DNA from: Neisseria lisongii
GTDB taxonomy: Bacteria > Pseudomonadota > Gammaproteobacteria > Burkholderiales > Neisseriaceae
Direction of reading: 5' to 3'
NCBI RefSeq assembly: GCF_028463985.1
Contig: NZ_CP116766.1
Span: 496,001 to 560,000, forward strand
Length of the DNA stretch: 64,000 nucleotides
Positions 24,878 through 34,330 of the stretch are shown in pieces. Within the stretch, counting starts at the first letter, position 1. Each line of letters opens with the position of its first letter. The notes beneath the pieces are model-generated. The model was not told the DNA's origin. It made no database searches and was given only the letters and a program-made list of their open reading frames with translations. The position numbers and the translations under genes were made by a program.

Positions 24878-25924
24878 ATGTGGCGTTATATCCTACAACG
24901 CTTATTACTCTTAATCCCCACGCTGCTCGGCATTTTGGCGGTAACGTTTGCGATTATCCAATTTGTCCCCGGCGGACCGGTGGAACAGATGGTGCAGCAA
25001 CTGACCCAAAGCGGCGCAGTCGGCGAAGCGGCAGCGGGTTCGGCGAATGTGCTGAAAAACGGCGCACTCAGTGCCGACGATTTGGCGGCGCTCAATGCGC
25101 TCTACGGTTTCGACAAACCGCCGCTGACCCGTTTTGCCGATATGGTGGTGCGGTTTGCCCGTTTTGATTTGGGCGAAAGTTTTTTCCATCATCAAACCGT
25201 ATTCGAGCTGATCAAAGAAAAAATGCCCGTGTCCATGAGTTTGGGCTTGTGGACATTTGTTTTGACCTATCTCATCTGCATTCCCTTGGGCATTGCCAAA
25301 GCCGTGAAAGACGGCAGCCGTTTTGATGCACTTACCGGCGTGGCGGTGCTGGTCGGCTATACCGTGCCGCCGTTTGTTTTAGGGCTGGTGCTGCTGGTGT
25401 TGTTCGGTGGCGGCAGCTTTTGGGCATGGTTTCCGCAGGGAGGCTTGGTCGGCGACGATTTCGACACATTGTCGCAGGCAGGAAAAATCAAAGATTATCT
25501 GTGGCACATCGCTCTTCCGATTACCGCTTCGGTAGCGGGTAATCTGGCCGTGATGACGCTTTTGACTAAAAACGTTTTTCTCGAAGAAATCCGCCGCCAA
25601 TACGTCTATACCGCCCGAGCCAAAGGCTTGCCCGAGCGGCAGATTTTGTGGAAACACATTTTCCGCAACGCCATGATTCCGCTGATTACCGGTTTCCCCG
25701 CCGCCTTTATCGGCGCATTTTTTACCGGCAGCCTGCTCATCGAAACCCTGTTTTCGCTCGACGGCTTGGGGCTGCTTTCCTACGAAGCGGTGATGAAGCG
25801 GGATTATCCGGTGGTAATGGGAACGCTGTATGTGTTCACCCTGATGGGGCTGCTGGCCAAACTGTTGTCGGATATTTCCTATTCGTGGATTGACCCGAGG
25901 ATTCACTTTGACGGACAGAAATAG
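24878..25924 (+). CDS. yejB: Peptide ABC transporter permease, YejB type
   Basis: An inner-membrane permease of the microcin C/oligopeptide importer family. The 348-residue protein opens MWRYILQRLLLLIPTLLGILAVTFAIIQFVPGGP, typical of DppB/YejB, and has the cytoplasmic EAA-type coupling loop YVYTARAKGLPERQILWKHIFRNAMIPLI near residue 240 and the WIDPRIHF end of YejB. AGGCAGG supports ATG 24878 over an upstream in-frame ATG. First gene of the yej cluster; no substrate-binding protein (yejA) is adjacent. Confidence 0.92.
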   Translation: MWRYILQRLLLLIPTLLGILAVTFAIIQFVPGGPVEQMVQQLTQSGAVGEAAAGSANVLKNGALSADDLAALNALYGFDKPPLTRFADMVVRFARFDLGESFFHHQTVFELIKEKMPVSMSLGLWTFVLTYLICIPLGIAKAVKDGSRFDALTGVAVLVGYTVPPFVLGLVLLVLFGGGSFWAWFPQGGLVGDDFDTLSQAGKIKDYLWHIALPITASVAGNLAVMTLLTKNVFLEEIRRQYVYTARAKGLPERQILWKHIFRNAMIPLITGFPAAFIGAFFTGSLLIETLFSLDGLGLLSYEAVMKRDYPVVMGTLYVFTLMGLLAKLLSDISYSWIDPRIHFDGQK

Positions 25925-26017
25925 ATTGCGGCGATTTGCGTGCTGTTGTGAGCATTGCAGAACCCCGCTTTGTTTATTTTCAGACGGCTTACGATATTTG
26001 ATGGAGTAGTTTTAAGA

Positions 26018-26191
26018 ATGAAACGTTTAAAAGACATTTCAGCCGAAAGTCGGGAATATCAAAAAGAAGCAAATAAAGTGGTCGATATTCATTTTCAAAA
26101 TGATGAAGCAACCAAACGGCTGGTGATGCGCAGCGCCAAAAGGGTAATTGCTGCACATAAAGCCGAATTGGAAAAGTTGGCTTATAAATGA
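26018..26191 (+). CDS. 57-residue conserved-looking gene inside the yej cluster
   Basis: The product (MKRLKDISAESREYQKEANK...) is charged, helical and without a membrane segment or known domain. Its TGA ends one base before the yejE ATG, the spacing of translationally coupled genes. It is separated from yejB by 93 bp containing an uptake sequence. It could be a small partner of the transporter or a coupling leader. Codon use looks normal for the region. Function unknown. Confidence 0.55.
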   Translation: MKRLKDISAESREYQKEANKVVDIHFQNDEATKRLVMRSAKRVIAAHKAELEKLAYK

Positions 26192-26192
26192 T

Positions 26193-27218
26193 ATGAACAA
26201 TCTTTCCCAAAACACGGTATGGCAGGCATTTAAGCGGCACAAGCGGGGGCGCTGGGCGTTGAATCTGTTGCTGCTGCTGTTTGCGGTTGCCCTGCTTGCG
26301 CCGCTGTGGAGCAACGACAAGCCTTTGTGGGTGCATTATCAGGGCAAAAACTATTTTCCGCTGGTTCACGATTATCATGAAACCGTGTTCGGCGGCGATT
26401 TTGCCACGCCTGCAGATTATCTCGATCCGCTGATCCGCCGCAATATTACCGAGGGCGGCAATTTTGCCGTGTATCCGCCCAATCCTTATGCGGCGGATAC
26501 TTTAAACGATTTCGATACCGCCCCCAATCCCGACAGGCCGTCTGAAAAACATTGGTTGGGAACGGACGACCACGGGCGGGACGTGTTGGCACGGCTGGTG
26601 TACGGTTTTCGGGATTCGCTGCTGTTTGCGCTGCTGCTCACCGCCGTAACCACCGCCATCGGCGTGGTGGTCGGAGCGGTGCAGGGTTATTTTGGCGGCA
26701 AAACCGATTTGCTGATTCAGCGTTTTCTCGAAATCTGGAGCGGATTGCCCGAACTGTATCTGCTGATTATTCTGTCGTCTTTTTTTAATCCGAGCCTGCT
26801 GATTTTATTGGTTTTACTGTCACTGTTCGGTTGGGTCGGGCTGTCGGACTATGTGCGGGCGGAGTTTTTGAAAAACCGTCAGGCGGATTATGTGTTGGCG
26901 GCAAAAAGCATGGGCGTGGGGCCTGCTGCAATTATGTGGCGGCATATTTTGCCCAACAGTCTGACACCGGTGCTGGCGTTTTTGCCGTTCCGCATTTCCG
27001 GAGCGGTTTTGGCGCTCACCAGCCTTGATTTTCTCGGCTTGGGCGTGGGCGCTTCGCAGGCCAGTTTGGGTGAAATGCTCTCGCAGGGCAAAGACAATCT
27101 CGATGCGTGGTGGATCGGCTTGCCGACCATAGCCGTGCTGACGCTGATGCTGGTTTTGCTGGTGATGATCGGTGAGGGCGTGCGGCTGGCTTTTGACGTA
27201 CGGGCGCGAAAAGGGTAG
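26193..27218 (+). CDS. yejE: Peptide ABC transporter permease, YejE type
   Basis: The second permease subunit, 341 residues, of the DppC/YejE class. After the first helix (about 22-38) comes the long periplasmic loop typical of YejE (DKPLWVHYQGKNYFP...HDYHETVFGGDF...ADYLDPLI). HWLGTDDHGRDVLARLVYGFRDSL follows, then the coupling loop ADYVLAAKSMGVGPAAIMWRHILPNSLTPVL. An uptake sequence within the gene encodes RPSEK near residue 115. The start directly follows the 57-residue gene. Confidence 0.92.
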   Translation: MNNLSQNTVWQAFKRHKRGRWALNLLLLLFAVALLAPLWSNDKPLWVHYQGKNYFPLVHDYHETVFGGDFATPADYLDPLIRRNITEGGNFAVYPPNPYAADTLNDFDTAPNPDRPSEKHWLGTDDHGRDVLARLVYGFRDSLLFALLLTAVTTAIGVVVGAVQGYFGGKTDLLIQRFLEIWSGLPELYLLIILSSFFNPSLLILLVLLSLFGWVGLSDYVRAEFLKNRQADYVLAAKSMGVGPAAIMWRHILPNSLTPVLAFLPFRISGAVLALTSLDFLGLGVGASQASLGEMLSQGKDNLDAWWIGLPTIAVLTLMLVLLVMIGEGVRLAFDVRARKG

Positions 27219-27397
27219 CATGACGGGCTTTTGATGCCGTCTGAAAACCGAGTATATTGTGAATTCACTTTAAATTCACTTTAGCGGATTTTTTGCGCAA
27301 CTTAATTTGTATCAATCGGAAACGGGCAGAAACGATATGGACCGCCGGAACACGCCGGTATGAAAAGTGTTTCAGCGACATTTGAATTGAGAATAAA

Positions 27398-28942
27398 ATG
27401 AATTATATTTATAACAATTTATATGAAATGCTCAATGCCGCTTGCCGCAAAAACGGCGGCGGTGTGGCGTTGTTTGACGATAAAACCAAAATCCGCTACC
27501 GCGAATTAAAACAGGAAGTCGATTCGGTTGCCGCCTATCTGCAGGATATGGGGGTCGGTTTCGGCGACAAAGTGGCGATGTTGGTGAGCAATTCCACCGA
27601 ATTTATCTCGGCATATTTTGCGGTTACGGCGCTGGGTGCGGTCGCCGTGCCGATGAATATCTTTTTGAAAAACGAAGAAATCGTTTACATTCTCAATAAT
27701 TGTCAGGCGCAGTTTCTGCTGGCTTCGGCGGGTTTGGCAAAAGAGCTGAAAGGCGTGAAGCAGCAAACCGCCCTGCAGCGTACTGTTTGGATCGGCGGCA
27801 TGGAAGCGGCGGAAACCGGTGATGTAGATTTTGCCGAAGCGCAGCGTTACGCCAAGCAGCCGGATTTGAGCCGTCAGCCGCAAATCGATGATTTGGCACA
27901 TATTATCTACACTTCCGGCACCACCGGACACCCGAAAGGCGCTTTAATCAGCTACCGCAACCTGTTTGCCAATCTGCACGGCGTGGAGCAGGTGTTTAAA
28001 ATTTCCAAAAAAGACCGTTTTGTCGTCTTTTTGCCGATGTTCCACAGCTTCACGCTCACGGCGATGGTATTGTTGCCGGTATTCTCGTCCTGCTCGATTA
28101 TTCTGGTGAAATCCGTATTCCCGTTTTCCAATGTACTCAAACAGGTATTGTTCAAGCGGGCAACCGTCTTTTTGGGCGTACCCGCCATTTATACCGCCAT
28201 GGGCAAAGCGCATATTCCGTGGTATTTCCGCTGGTTCAACCGGGTACGCCTGTTTATCAGCGGCGGCGCACCGCTGGCGGAACAGACCATTACCGATTTT
28301 AAAGTCAAATTCCCTAAAGCCACGCTGGTCGAGGGTTACGGCTTGAGCGAATGCTCGCCGGTGGTGGCTGCAAACACTTTGGAAAAACAGAAAGTCGCCA
28401 GCGTCGGCCGTCCGTTGCCGGGCTATCAGGTCAAAGTGGTGGACGAAGAATTGGTCGAATTGCCGCACGGCGAAGTGGGCGAATTGATTGTCAAAGGCGA
28501 TTCGGTAATGCAGGGCTATCTGAATATGCCCGATGCCACCGATGAAGTGATGAGCAACGGCTGGCTGAAAACCGGCGATTTGGTTACCGTGGACGATGAG
28601 GGTTTTATCTTTATCGTTGACCGCAAAAAAGATTTGATTATTACCAAAGGCCAAAACGTTTATCCGCGCGAAATCGAAGAAATCATCTACAAACTGGAAG
28701 CAGTGGAAGCTGCAGCGGTAATCGGCGTGAAAGACCGTTATGCCGATGAAGAAATCGTGGCGTTTATCCAACTGAAAGACAAAGCCGAGCTGGACGAAAA
28801 AACCGTCCGCAATTATCTGCGTCAGCACTTGGCGAATTTCAAACTACCCAAACAGATTGTGTTTGAACAAGAATTGCCCCGCAACGCCACCGGCAAAGTA
28901 TTGAAACGGGTATTGAAACAGCAGCTTGAAGCCCAAAGCTGA
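27398..28942 (+). CDS. Acyl-CoA synthetase (AMP-forming), FadD-like
   Basis: An adenylate-forming ligase that activates a fatty or other carboxylic acid with ATP and CoA. The 514-residue protein has the P-loop YTSGTTGHPKGALISY near 171, the GYGLSECSP motif near 312, NGWLKTGDLVTVDDEGF with IVDRKKDLIITKGQNVYPREIE near 388-430, and the C-terminal lysine in PRNATGKVLKRVL. It lies between the permease genes and the ATPase gene of the yej transporter on the same strand, which is unusual. The natural acyl substrate is unknown. The 27219-27397 spacer carries a broken Correia-like end. Confidence 0.87.
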   Translation: MNYIYNNLYEMLNAACRKNGGGVALFDDKTKIRYRELKQEVDSVAAYLQDMGVGFGDKVAMLVSNSTEFISAYFAVTALGAVAVPMNIFLKNEEIVYILNNCQAQFLLASAGLAKELKGVKQQTALQRTVWIGGMEAAETGDVDFAEAQRYAKQPDLSRQPQIDDLAHIIYTSGTTGHPKGALISYRNLFANLHGVEQVFKISKKDRFVVFLPMFHSFTLTAMVLLPVFSSCSIILVKSVFPFSNVLKQVLFKRATVFLGVPAIYTAMGKAHIPWYFRWFNRVRLFISGGAPLAEQTITDFKVKFPKATLVEGYGLSECSPVVAANTLEKQKVASVGRPLPGYQVKVVDEELVELPHGEVGELIVKGDSVMQGYLNMPDATDEVMSNGWLKTGDLVTVDDEGFIFIVDRKKDLIITKGQNVYPREIEEIIYKLEAVEAAAVIGVKDRYADEEIVAFIQLKDKAELDEKTVRNYLRQHLANFKLPKQIVFEQELPRNATGKVLKRVLKQQLEAQS

Positions 28943-28963
28943 TTTTCAGACGGCCTGCTCGAT

Positions 28964-30508
28964 ATGGAAACCATTTTAGAAATCCAAGGCTTAAACGCCG
29001 CCTTTCCCGACAAACAGGTGCTGCACGACATCAACCTGAAGGTAGCCGCCGGCAGCCGTTTGGCAGTTGTCGGCGAGAGCGGCAGCGGCAAAACCGTATT
29101 GGCGCAGGCAATCATGCGGCTTAATCCGGCGGTGCGCCTGCAAGGCCGTCTGAAATTCGCCGGCGAAGATTTGCTGAACCTGTCTGAAAAAGCCCTGCAA
29201 AAGCGGCGCGGGCGGGAAATCGGCATGGTGTTCCAAGAACCGATGACGGCACTCAATCCGGTGATGACTGTCGGCAAACAGATTGCCGAAGTGCTGACCC
29301 TGCATTTGGGGCTGAATGCCAAACAGGCGTGGTTTCGTGCCGTTGAATTGCTTGAAGAAACCGGCATTCGGGACGCAGCCGAAAAAGCCAAAGCCTATCC
29401 TTTCCAACTGTCGGGCGGGCAGCGCCAGCGGGCGATGATTGCCATGGCGGTGGCGGGCGAACCCAAACTGCTGATTGCCGACGAACCGACCACCGCCCTC
29501 GATGCCGTGGTGCAGACCCAGATTTTAGATTTGTTGGCACGCCTGCAACAGCAGCGCAATATGACCCTGATTTACATCACCCACGATTTGAATCTGGTGC
29601 GCCGTTTTGCCGACAGCGTTGTCGTGATGCAGCAGGGCAGAATTGTCGAGCAAGGCAGCGCACAAAGCCTGTTTGCCGACCCGCAGCACGAATATACCCG
29701 AATCCTGCTCGGCAGCGACCAAACCCGCCACGCCGCCCCGTTGCCCGACAATGCGCCGATACTGCTGGAAGCACGACAGCTTGCCGTTGCTGTCAAAGAA
29801 TCCGCCGGTTGGTGGAAAAAACGCAGCAAAACCCTGCTCGAACCGTTGGACTTTACCCTGAAAAGCGGCGAAACCTTGGGCATTATCGGCGAGAGCGGCA
29901 GCGGCAAAACCACCTTGGCAAAAGCCGTTTTGCGGCTGATACCGTTTGCAGGCCGTCTGAAAATGCACGGTCAGGATTTAAGCAGACAATCCCGCCGTGC
30001 CGTGCAAATCGTGTTTCAAGACCCGTTTGGCGCATTCAATCCGAGAATGAATATTTTTGAAACCGTATCCGAAGCCCTGCGGATACACGAACCCTCGTGG
30101 ACAGCGGCGCAAAAACGGCAGCGGGTAGCGGAAGTATTACAGCAGGTCGGTCTGGACGAAGAAGCCATGCAGCGTTTCCCCCACGAATTTTCCGGCGGCC
30201 AGCGCCAGCGTATCGCCATCGCCCGTGCATTGGCCGTACGTCCCGAAATCTTGGTTTTAGACGAACCGACCAGCGCACTGGACAAACAATGGCAGCAGCA
30301 AATCATCGACCTGCTCGCCGAATTACAGCAGCAATACCGCCTGAGCATGATGATTGTCAGCCACGATTTAAACGTGATTCACGCCCTGTCGCACCGGGTG
30401 ATGGTGCTGAAAGAAGGCAGGGTTGTCGAAGCGGGGGATTGCCGAAATGTGTTTGCCAATCCCCATGCGCCCTATACACAAAAACTATTATCCGGCTTCA
30501 CCCCTTGA
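28964..30508 (+). CDS. yejF: Peptide ABC transporter ATPase with two nucleotide-binding domains
   Basis: A 514-residue tandem ATPase that energises YejB/YejE. Domain 1 has Walker A GESGSGKTV near 38, signature LSGGQRQRAMIAMA and Walker B LLIADEPTTALD. Domain 2 (about 285-514) has GESGSGKTT near 310, FSGGQRQRIAIARAL and ILVLDEPTSALD. The fused layout is that of YejF. It starts 21 bp after the acyl-CoA synthetase stop, with an uptake sequence in the gap, so all yej-cluster genes can be co-transcribed. Confidence 0.93.
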   Translation: METILEIQGLNAAFPDKQVLHDINLKVAAGSRLAVVGESGSGKTVLAQAIMRLNPAVRLQGRLKFAGEDLLNLSEKALQKRRGREIGMVFQEPMTALNPVMTVGKQIAEVLTLHLGLNAKQAWFRAVELLEETGIRDAAEKAKAYPFQLSGGQRQRAMIAMAVAGEPKLLIADEPTTALDAVVQTQILDLLARLQQQRNMTLIYITHDLNLVRRFADSVVVMQQGRIVEQGSAQSLFADPQHEYTRILLGSDQTRHAAPLPDNAPILLEARQLAVAVKESAGWWKKRSKTLLEPLDFTLKSGETLGIIGESGSGKTTLAKAVLRLIPFAGRLKMHGQDLSRQSRRAVQIVFQDPFGAFNPRMNIFETVSEALRIHEPSWTAAQKRQRVAEVLQQVGLDEEAMQRFPHEFSGGQRQRIAIARALAVRPEILVLDEPTSALDKQWQQQIIDLLAELQQQYRLSMMIVSHDLNVIHALSHRVMVLKEGRVVEAGDCRNVFANPHAPYTQKLLSGFTP

Positions 30509-30605
30509 AATTTCGGGCATTTGCCCTTATTCTAGCCGACAGTCAGCGCCGGACAGACAAGATCACCGGCCGCAACACCCATCTCCATTTTAAAAAGGAA
30601 AGAAC

Positions 30606-30938
30606 ATGAGCAGCGAATTGGTTTTACACACTACCGACGCAGATTTCGAACAAGACGTTTTAAAATCCGAAGTTCCCGTATTGCTGGACTTCTGGGCGCC
30701 ATGGTGCGGCCCTTGCCGCATGATTGCCCCGCTGTTGGACGAAATCGCCGCCGAGTTTGAAGGCCGTCTGAAAGTGGTCAAAATCAACATCGATGAAAAC
30801 GAACAAACTCCGGTAAAATTCGGTGTACGCGGTATCCCAACGCTGATGGTGTTTAAAAACGGCGAAAACGTCGCTACCAAAGTCGGTGCATTGGCAAAAG
30901 GCCAACTGAGCGCATTCGTTACCGCTTCCATCGCCTAA
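30606..30938 (+). CDS. trxA: Thioredoxin
   Basis: A 110-residue cytoplasmic thioredoxin with active site FWAPWCGPCRMIAPLLDEIA (residues about 27-46) and the cis-proline loop GVRGIPTLMVFKNG. Full length. AAAGGAAAGAAC precedes the ATG. An uptake sequence in the coding region encodes GRLK. A terminator follows. DsbD, which takes electrons from thioredoxin, is encoded convergently next door. Confidence 0.97.
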   Translation: MSSELVLHTTDADFEQDVLKSEVPVLLDFWAPWCGPCRMIAPLLDEIAAEFEGRLKVVKINIDENEQTPVKFGVRGIPTLMVFKNGENVATKVGALAKGQLSAFVTASIA

Positions 30939-30959
30939 CCGGCGGATTGGAAAGACAGC

Positions 30960-30995
30960 AGGATAAACGGTTGGTTGCCGTTTATCCTGTTTTTA
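30960..30995 (+). terminator. trxA intrinsic terminator
   Basis: AGGATAAACGG (30960-30970) pairs perfectly with CCGTTTATCCT (30978-30988), followed by GTTTTT. Confidence 0.9.
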
Positions 30996-31139
30996 TATGG
31001 TAGGTTTACTATACACAAAAATCAGGAAGAAGATGTGAACAGCTTGTGGAAAAGCTGATTATCGGATTGAACGGAAAAGGTAAATCGGTATTGATGAAAA
31101 ACTAGGCAGTGGGTTGTTGCGGGGAAAAACGTTAAACAT

Positions 31140-31180
31140 AAGCCGTCTGAAAACGAGCGTCGTGCGTTTTCAGACGGCTT
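31140..31180 (-). terminator. Uptake-sequence hairpin after dsbD
   Basis: AAGCCGTCTGAAAACG and its complement form a 16-bp stem with a 9-nt loop just downstream of the dsbD stop. Confidence 0.65.
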
Positions 31181-31197
31181 ATGTTTTTCATACCAAC

Positions 31198-32991
31198 TTA
31201 ACGGCTGTTTTGTTTGTACCACTCGATAAACTGTTCGGGTGGTACAAAGCCTAATAAGGCTTCGCTGTGGCTACCGTCAGGATGAATAACAAATACGCCC
31301 GGCGGGCCGAAGAGGCCGAAGGATTTCAGCAGCGCCCGATGTTCGGGGGTGTTGGCAGTTACGTCGATTTGGAAGAAGCGCTGCATATCGACGGCTTCAT
31401 GCACTTGCGGCTGGTTGAGGGTGTAGGCGGCCATTTCTTTGCAGGATACGCACCAGTCGGCGTAAAAGTCGAGCATCACCGGTTGGTCGGGTTGCTGTGC
31501 AAAAGCCTCGGCAATGGCCTGTTGCAGTTCGGCGGTGTCGGTAAAGACTTTGCCGTAGTGGGCGGTTTCTCTGCTGCTTGGCGGACTCAGGGTCAGGAAA
31601 TGGTGCAGGGCGGTGGCTTGGCTGCGGTAGCTTTGCCAGCCGAACCAGCCGCCGCCTGCAAGCAGAAAAATGCCCAACACGGCGCAAACGGTTTTCAGAC
31701 GGCCTTGCTCGCGGGACATTTGGCGCAGCAGCAGGGCAGCGGGTACGATAAGCAGCAGGGTGTAGAGTGCGGCAGTCAGAGCGTAGGGCAGGTGCGGTGT
31801 GGCAAGATATACGGCAACGGCGAGCAGGATAAAGCCGAAGGCGTATTTGATGCCGATCATCCAGCCGCCGGCACGGGGCAGGATATGGCCGCCGAAGGTG
31901 CCGATAATAATCAGCGGCACGCCGGTGCCGAGTGCTAAGACATACAGCGCCAAACCGCCGAGTACGGCATCACCGGTCTGGCCGATATAGCCCAAGGCAA
32001 ATGCCAGCGGCGGGGCGACGCAAGGGCCGACAATCAGCGCCGAGAGCATACCCATAATAAAGACCGAGGCGATTTTGCCGCCGGAGAGTCGGTTGCTTTG
32101 GTTTTGGAAATAAGATTGGACGGAGGCGGGCAGTTGGATATCAAACAGGCCGAACATCGACAGCGCCAGCACCACCATCAGCGCAGCGGCGGCAAGGACA
32201 ATCCACGGCTGCTGCAGCCAGACGGTAAGCAGAGCGCCGGTAAGTCCGGCAATCACGCCGACCAGCGTATAGGTCAGCGCCAAGCCCTGCACATAAACAT
32301 TGGAGAGCAAAAAGGCACGGCGTTTGTCGGTATTTTTATCGCCGACAATAATCCCCGACACAATCGGCAGCAGCGGATACATGCAGGCGGTAAAGCTCAA
32401 GCCCAAGCCGGCGAGAAAAAACGCCAACAGGTTGGCGTTTAAAGTGTCCCAAGAAAGTTTGAAACGGCTAGAAGAGGCAGCAGGTTTGCTGGCGGGGCGT
32501 GCCGAATCAGGTTGGGTAAAACGCTCTTTGGCGGAAGCAGCATCTTCACCCGGCGGCTGATACAGCCCGTTGCCCTGAATATCAAATTCGGTCGTTACCG
32601 GCGGATAGCACACGCCGACTTCGGCGCAGCCCTGATAGTTCAAAACCAGTTTGTAGGCGGCAGACGGGCGGTTTGTGTAGGGCCATGCGGCTTCGGCATT
32701 GTGGTGGAACACGGTTTGTTTGCCGAAAAATTCATCGTTTTTCTCTTCGCCTTGGCTGAAAGATGGTTCGCCCAACAAAGCAGCAGGTTCGGTTTCAGCA
32801 GTGATTTTGGCTTGGTAGAGATAATAGCCGTCGGCGATTTTGAAACGGGCATGGACACCTTGGTCGCTGACTTCAAGCAGCGGCGAAAAGGCTTCTTCGG
32901 GCGGCAGCAGCTGGGAAGCGTCCACCGTATCCGCCAAAACCGGAGCGGAGAGGGAGAGCAGTGCGGCGAGAAAATAGAGGATTTTTTTCAT
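31198..32991 (-). CDS. dsbD: Thiol:disulfide interchange protein DsbD
   Basis: Carries electrons from cytoplasmic thioredoxin across the inner membrane to periplasmic thiol proteins. The 597-residue protein has a signal peptide (about 1-20), an N-terminal immunoglobulin-like domain with the redox pair in YQGCAEVGVCYPP, and eight membrane helices (about 185-440) with the central cysteines in SFTACMYPLLPI and VGPCVAPPLAFALGY. The C-terminal thioredoxin domain has DWCVSCKEM near 513. All three redox pairs are present. AGGAA precedes the start. Confidence 0.96.
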   Translation of the reverse strand: MKKILYFLAALLSLSAPVLADTVDASQLLPPEEAFSPLLEVSDQGVHARFKIADGYYLYQAKITAETEPAALLGEPSFSQGEEKNDEFFGKQTVFHHNAEAAWPYTNRPSAAYKLVLNYQGCAEVGVCYPPVTTEFDIQGNGLYQPPGEDAASAKERFTQPDSARPASKPAASSSRFKLSWDTLNANLLAFFLAGLGLSFTACMYPLLPIVSGIIVGDKNTDKRRAFLLSNVYVQGLALTYTLVGVIAGLTGALLTVWLQQPWIVLAAAALMVVLALSMFGLFDIQLPASVQSYFQNQSNRLSGGKIASVFIMGMLSALIVGPCVAPPLAFALGYIGQTGDAVLGGLALYVLALGTGVPLIIIGTFGGHILPRAGGWMIGIKYAFGFILLAVAVYLATPHLPYALTAALYTLLLIVPAALLLRQMSREQGRLKTVCAVLGIFLLAGGGWFGWQSYRSQATALHHFLTLSPPSSRETAHYGKVFTDTAELQQAIAEAFAQQPDQPVMLDFYADWCVSCKEMAAYTLNQPQVHEAVDMQRFFQIDVTANTPEHRALLKSFGLFGPPGVFVIHPDGSHSEALLGFVPPEQFIEWYKQNSR

Positions 32992-33052
32992 GTAAGTTTC
33001 CTAGTGATTTCTGTTTCCTGTTGCAGGTGGGCCGATACGCTGCGGCCGTTGT

Positions 33053-33143
33053 TATAGTGAATTAAACGCAAAACAGGCGGGCTTGTCTTTGTTCGGACGC
33101 AAACAAGGCCGGTTTACCTGCTTTGTGTTTAAGCCACTATGGA
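33053..33143. repeat. Degenerate Correia-like element
   Basis: TATAGTGAATTAAACGCAAAACAGG at one end roughly complements CCTGCTTTGTGTTTAAGCCACTAT at the other. The core has diverged from the other copies. Confidence 0.5.
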
Positions 33144-33145
33144 CA

Positions 33146-33185
33146 ATGCCGTCTGAAAACGCAAAATCCGGTTTTCAGACGGCAT
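33146..33185 (-). terminator. Uptake-sequence hairpin after folE2
   Basis: ATGCCGTCTGAAAAC and its complement, with a short loop, immediately 3' of folE2 on the minus strand. Confidence 0.6.
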
Positions 33186-33191
33186 TGCAGC

Positions 33192-33965
33192 TTACGGATA
33201 AGCAATATAGGCGTAAGCGGAATGGTTGTGGATGGATTCGAAGTTTTCGCTTTCCACCACGAAGCGTTCAATGCGTTTGTCCGCCATCAAAACCGTTGCC
33301 GTATCGCGTACCAAATCTTCGACAAACTTCGGATTTTCATAGGCTTTTTCGGTAACGTATTTTTCATCCGGGCGTTTGAGCAAACCATAAAGCTGGCAGC
33401 TTGCCTGTGCTTCGATATAATCGATGATTTCTTCGATGCCGATTTCGGCGCAGGCATCGAGGCTGACGGTAACGTGCGAACGCTGGTTGTGTGCGCCGTA
33501 TTGCGAGATTTCTTTGGAACACGGGCAGAGGCTGGTAACCGGCACCATTACTTTCATGCTGTAACGGTAAGCGCCTTTTTCGATTTCGCCGACCAAGGTA
33601 ACATCATAATCCAGCAGCGACTGAATGCCCGAAACCGGCGCTGTTTTCTTGCGGAAAAACGGAAACGAAACTTGGATTTTGCCCGAATGCGAGTCCAGCA
33701 GCACCAGCATATTTTCAGTCATGCGGCGCAATTCGGCAAACGACAGCGCCGCTTCCTGCTGTTCCATCATCGCCACAAAGCGGGACATATGCGTGCCTTT
33801 TTGCTCGGCGGGCAGATAAACCGTCATCGTCAGGCGGGCAACGGTTGCCTGTTCGCCCTCGGCAGTATTCAGGCGGATTGGGAAGCGTAAATCTTTGATG
33901 CCGACCTGATTAATCGGCAGGTTGCGTAAATCACGGCTGGATTGCACGTCTGCAATGGCGTTCAT
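33192..33965 (-). CDS. folE2: GTP cyclohydrolase I type B
   Basis: Makes 7,8-dihydroneopterin triphosphate, the first folate intermediate, without the strict zinc need of FolE; the N. gonorrhoeae enzyme is characterised. The 257-residue protein has the family's metal ligand cysteine in VTSLCPCSKEIS and the glutamate/histidine-bearing segments YGAHNQRSHVTV and FVVESENFESIHNHSAYAY. AAGGA lies 10 nt before ATG 33965, so the upstream ATG at 33983 is not used. In many bacteria folE2 is Zur-repressed. A Correia-like element lies directly upstream (33991-34098), and I saw no Zur box between it and the start. Confidence 0.93.
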   Translation of the reverse strand: MNAIADVQSSRDLRNLPINQVGIKDLRFPIRLNTAEGEQATVARLTMTVYLPAEQKGTHMSRFVAMMEQQEAALSFAELRRMTENMLVLLDSHSGKIQVSFPFFRKKTAPVSGIQSLLDYDVTLVGEIEKGAYRYSMKVMVPVTSLCPCSKEISQYGAHNQRSHVTVSLDACAEIGIEEIIDYIEAQASCQLYGLLKRPDEKYVTEKAYENPKFVEDLVRDTATVLMADKRIERFVVESENFESIHNHSAYAYIAYP

Positions 33966-33990
33966 GCGTATTTTTTCCTTCATTTAATGC

Positions 33991-34098
33991 TATCGTGAAT
34001 TCACTTTAAAAGTATTACGGCGTTGGCTCGCCTAGCCGTACTACCTGTACTGTCTGCGGCTCGCCGCCTTGTACTACTTTTAAAGTGAATCCACTATT
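33991..34098. repeat. Correia-like element (108 bp) upstream of folE2
   Basis: TATCGTGAATTCACTTTAAAAGTA at one end and TACTTTTAAAGTGAATCCACTAT at the other, with the core GCCGTACTACCTGTACTGTC. It is nearly identical to 36741-36848 and to the reverse complement of 39332-39441. Confidence 0.85.
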
Positions 34099-34330
34099 AA
34101 GATGCGGTGTTTCAGGGCGGGAGCAGCCGTCTGAAAAGGATTGATAACCAGTTCGGTTTCTTATTTTAAGGTTTCCGATTATACCACTTGTGCCGGAGAA
34201 GCCAAAAGCCAAATCGGCGATTTTAATTGATTGTTACTATTTTAAAGATAGTGATAGAATAAGCAGCATTCACCCGCCCGACAGAGCCATTTTTAAATCA
34301 ATATCTTATTGTCTGAAAAAGGAATAGACG

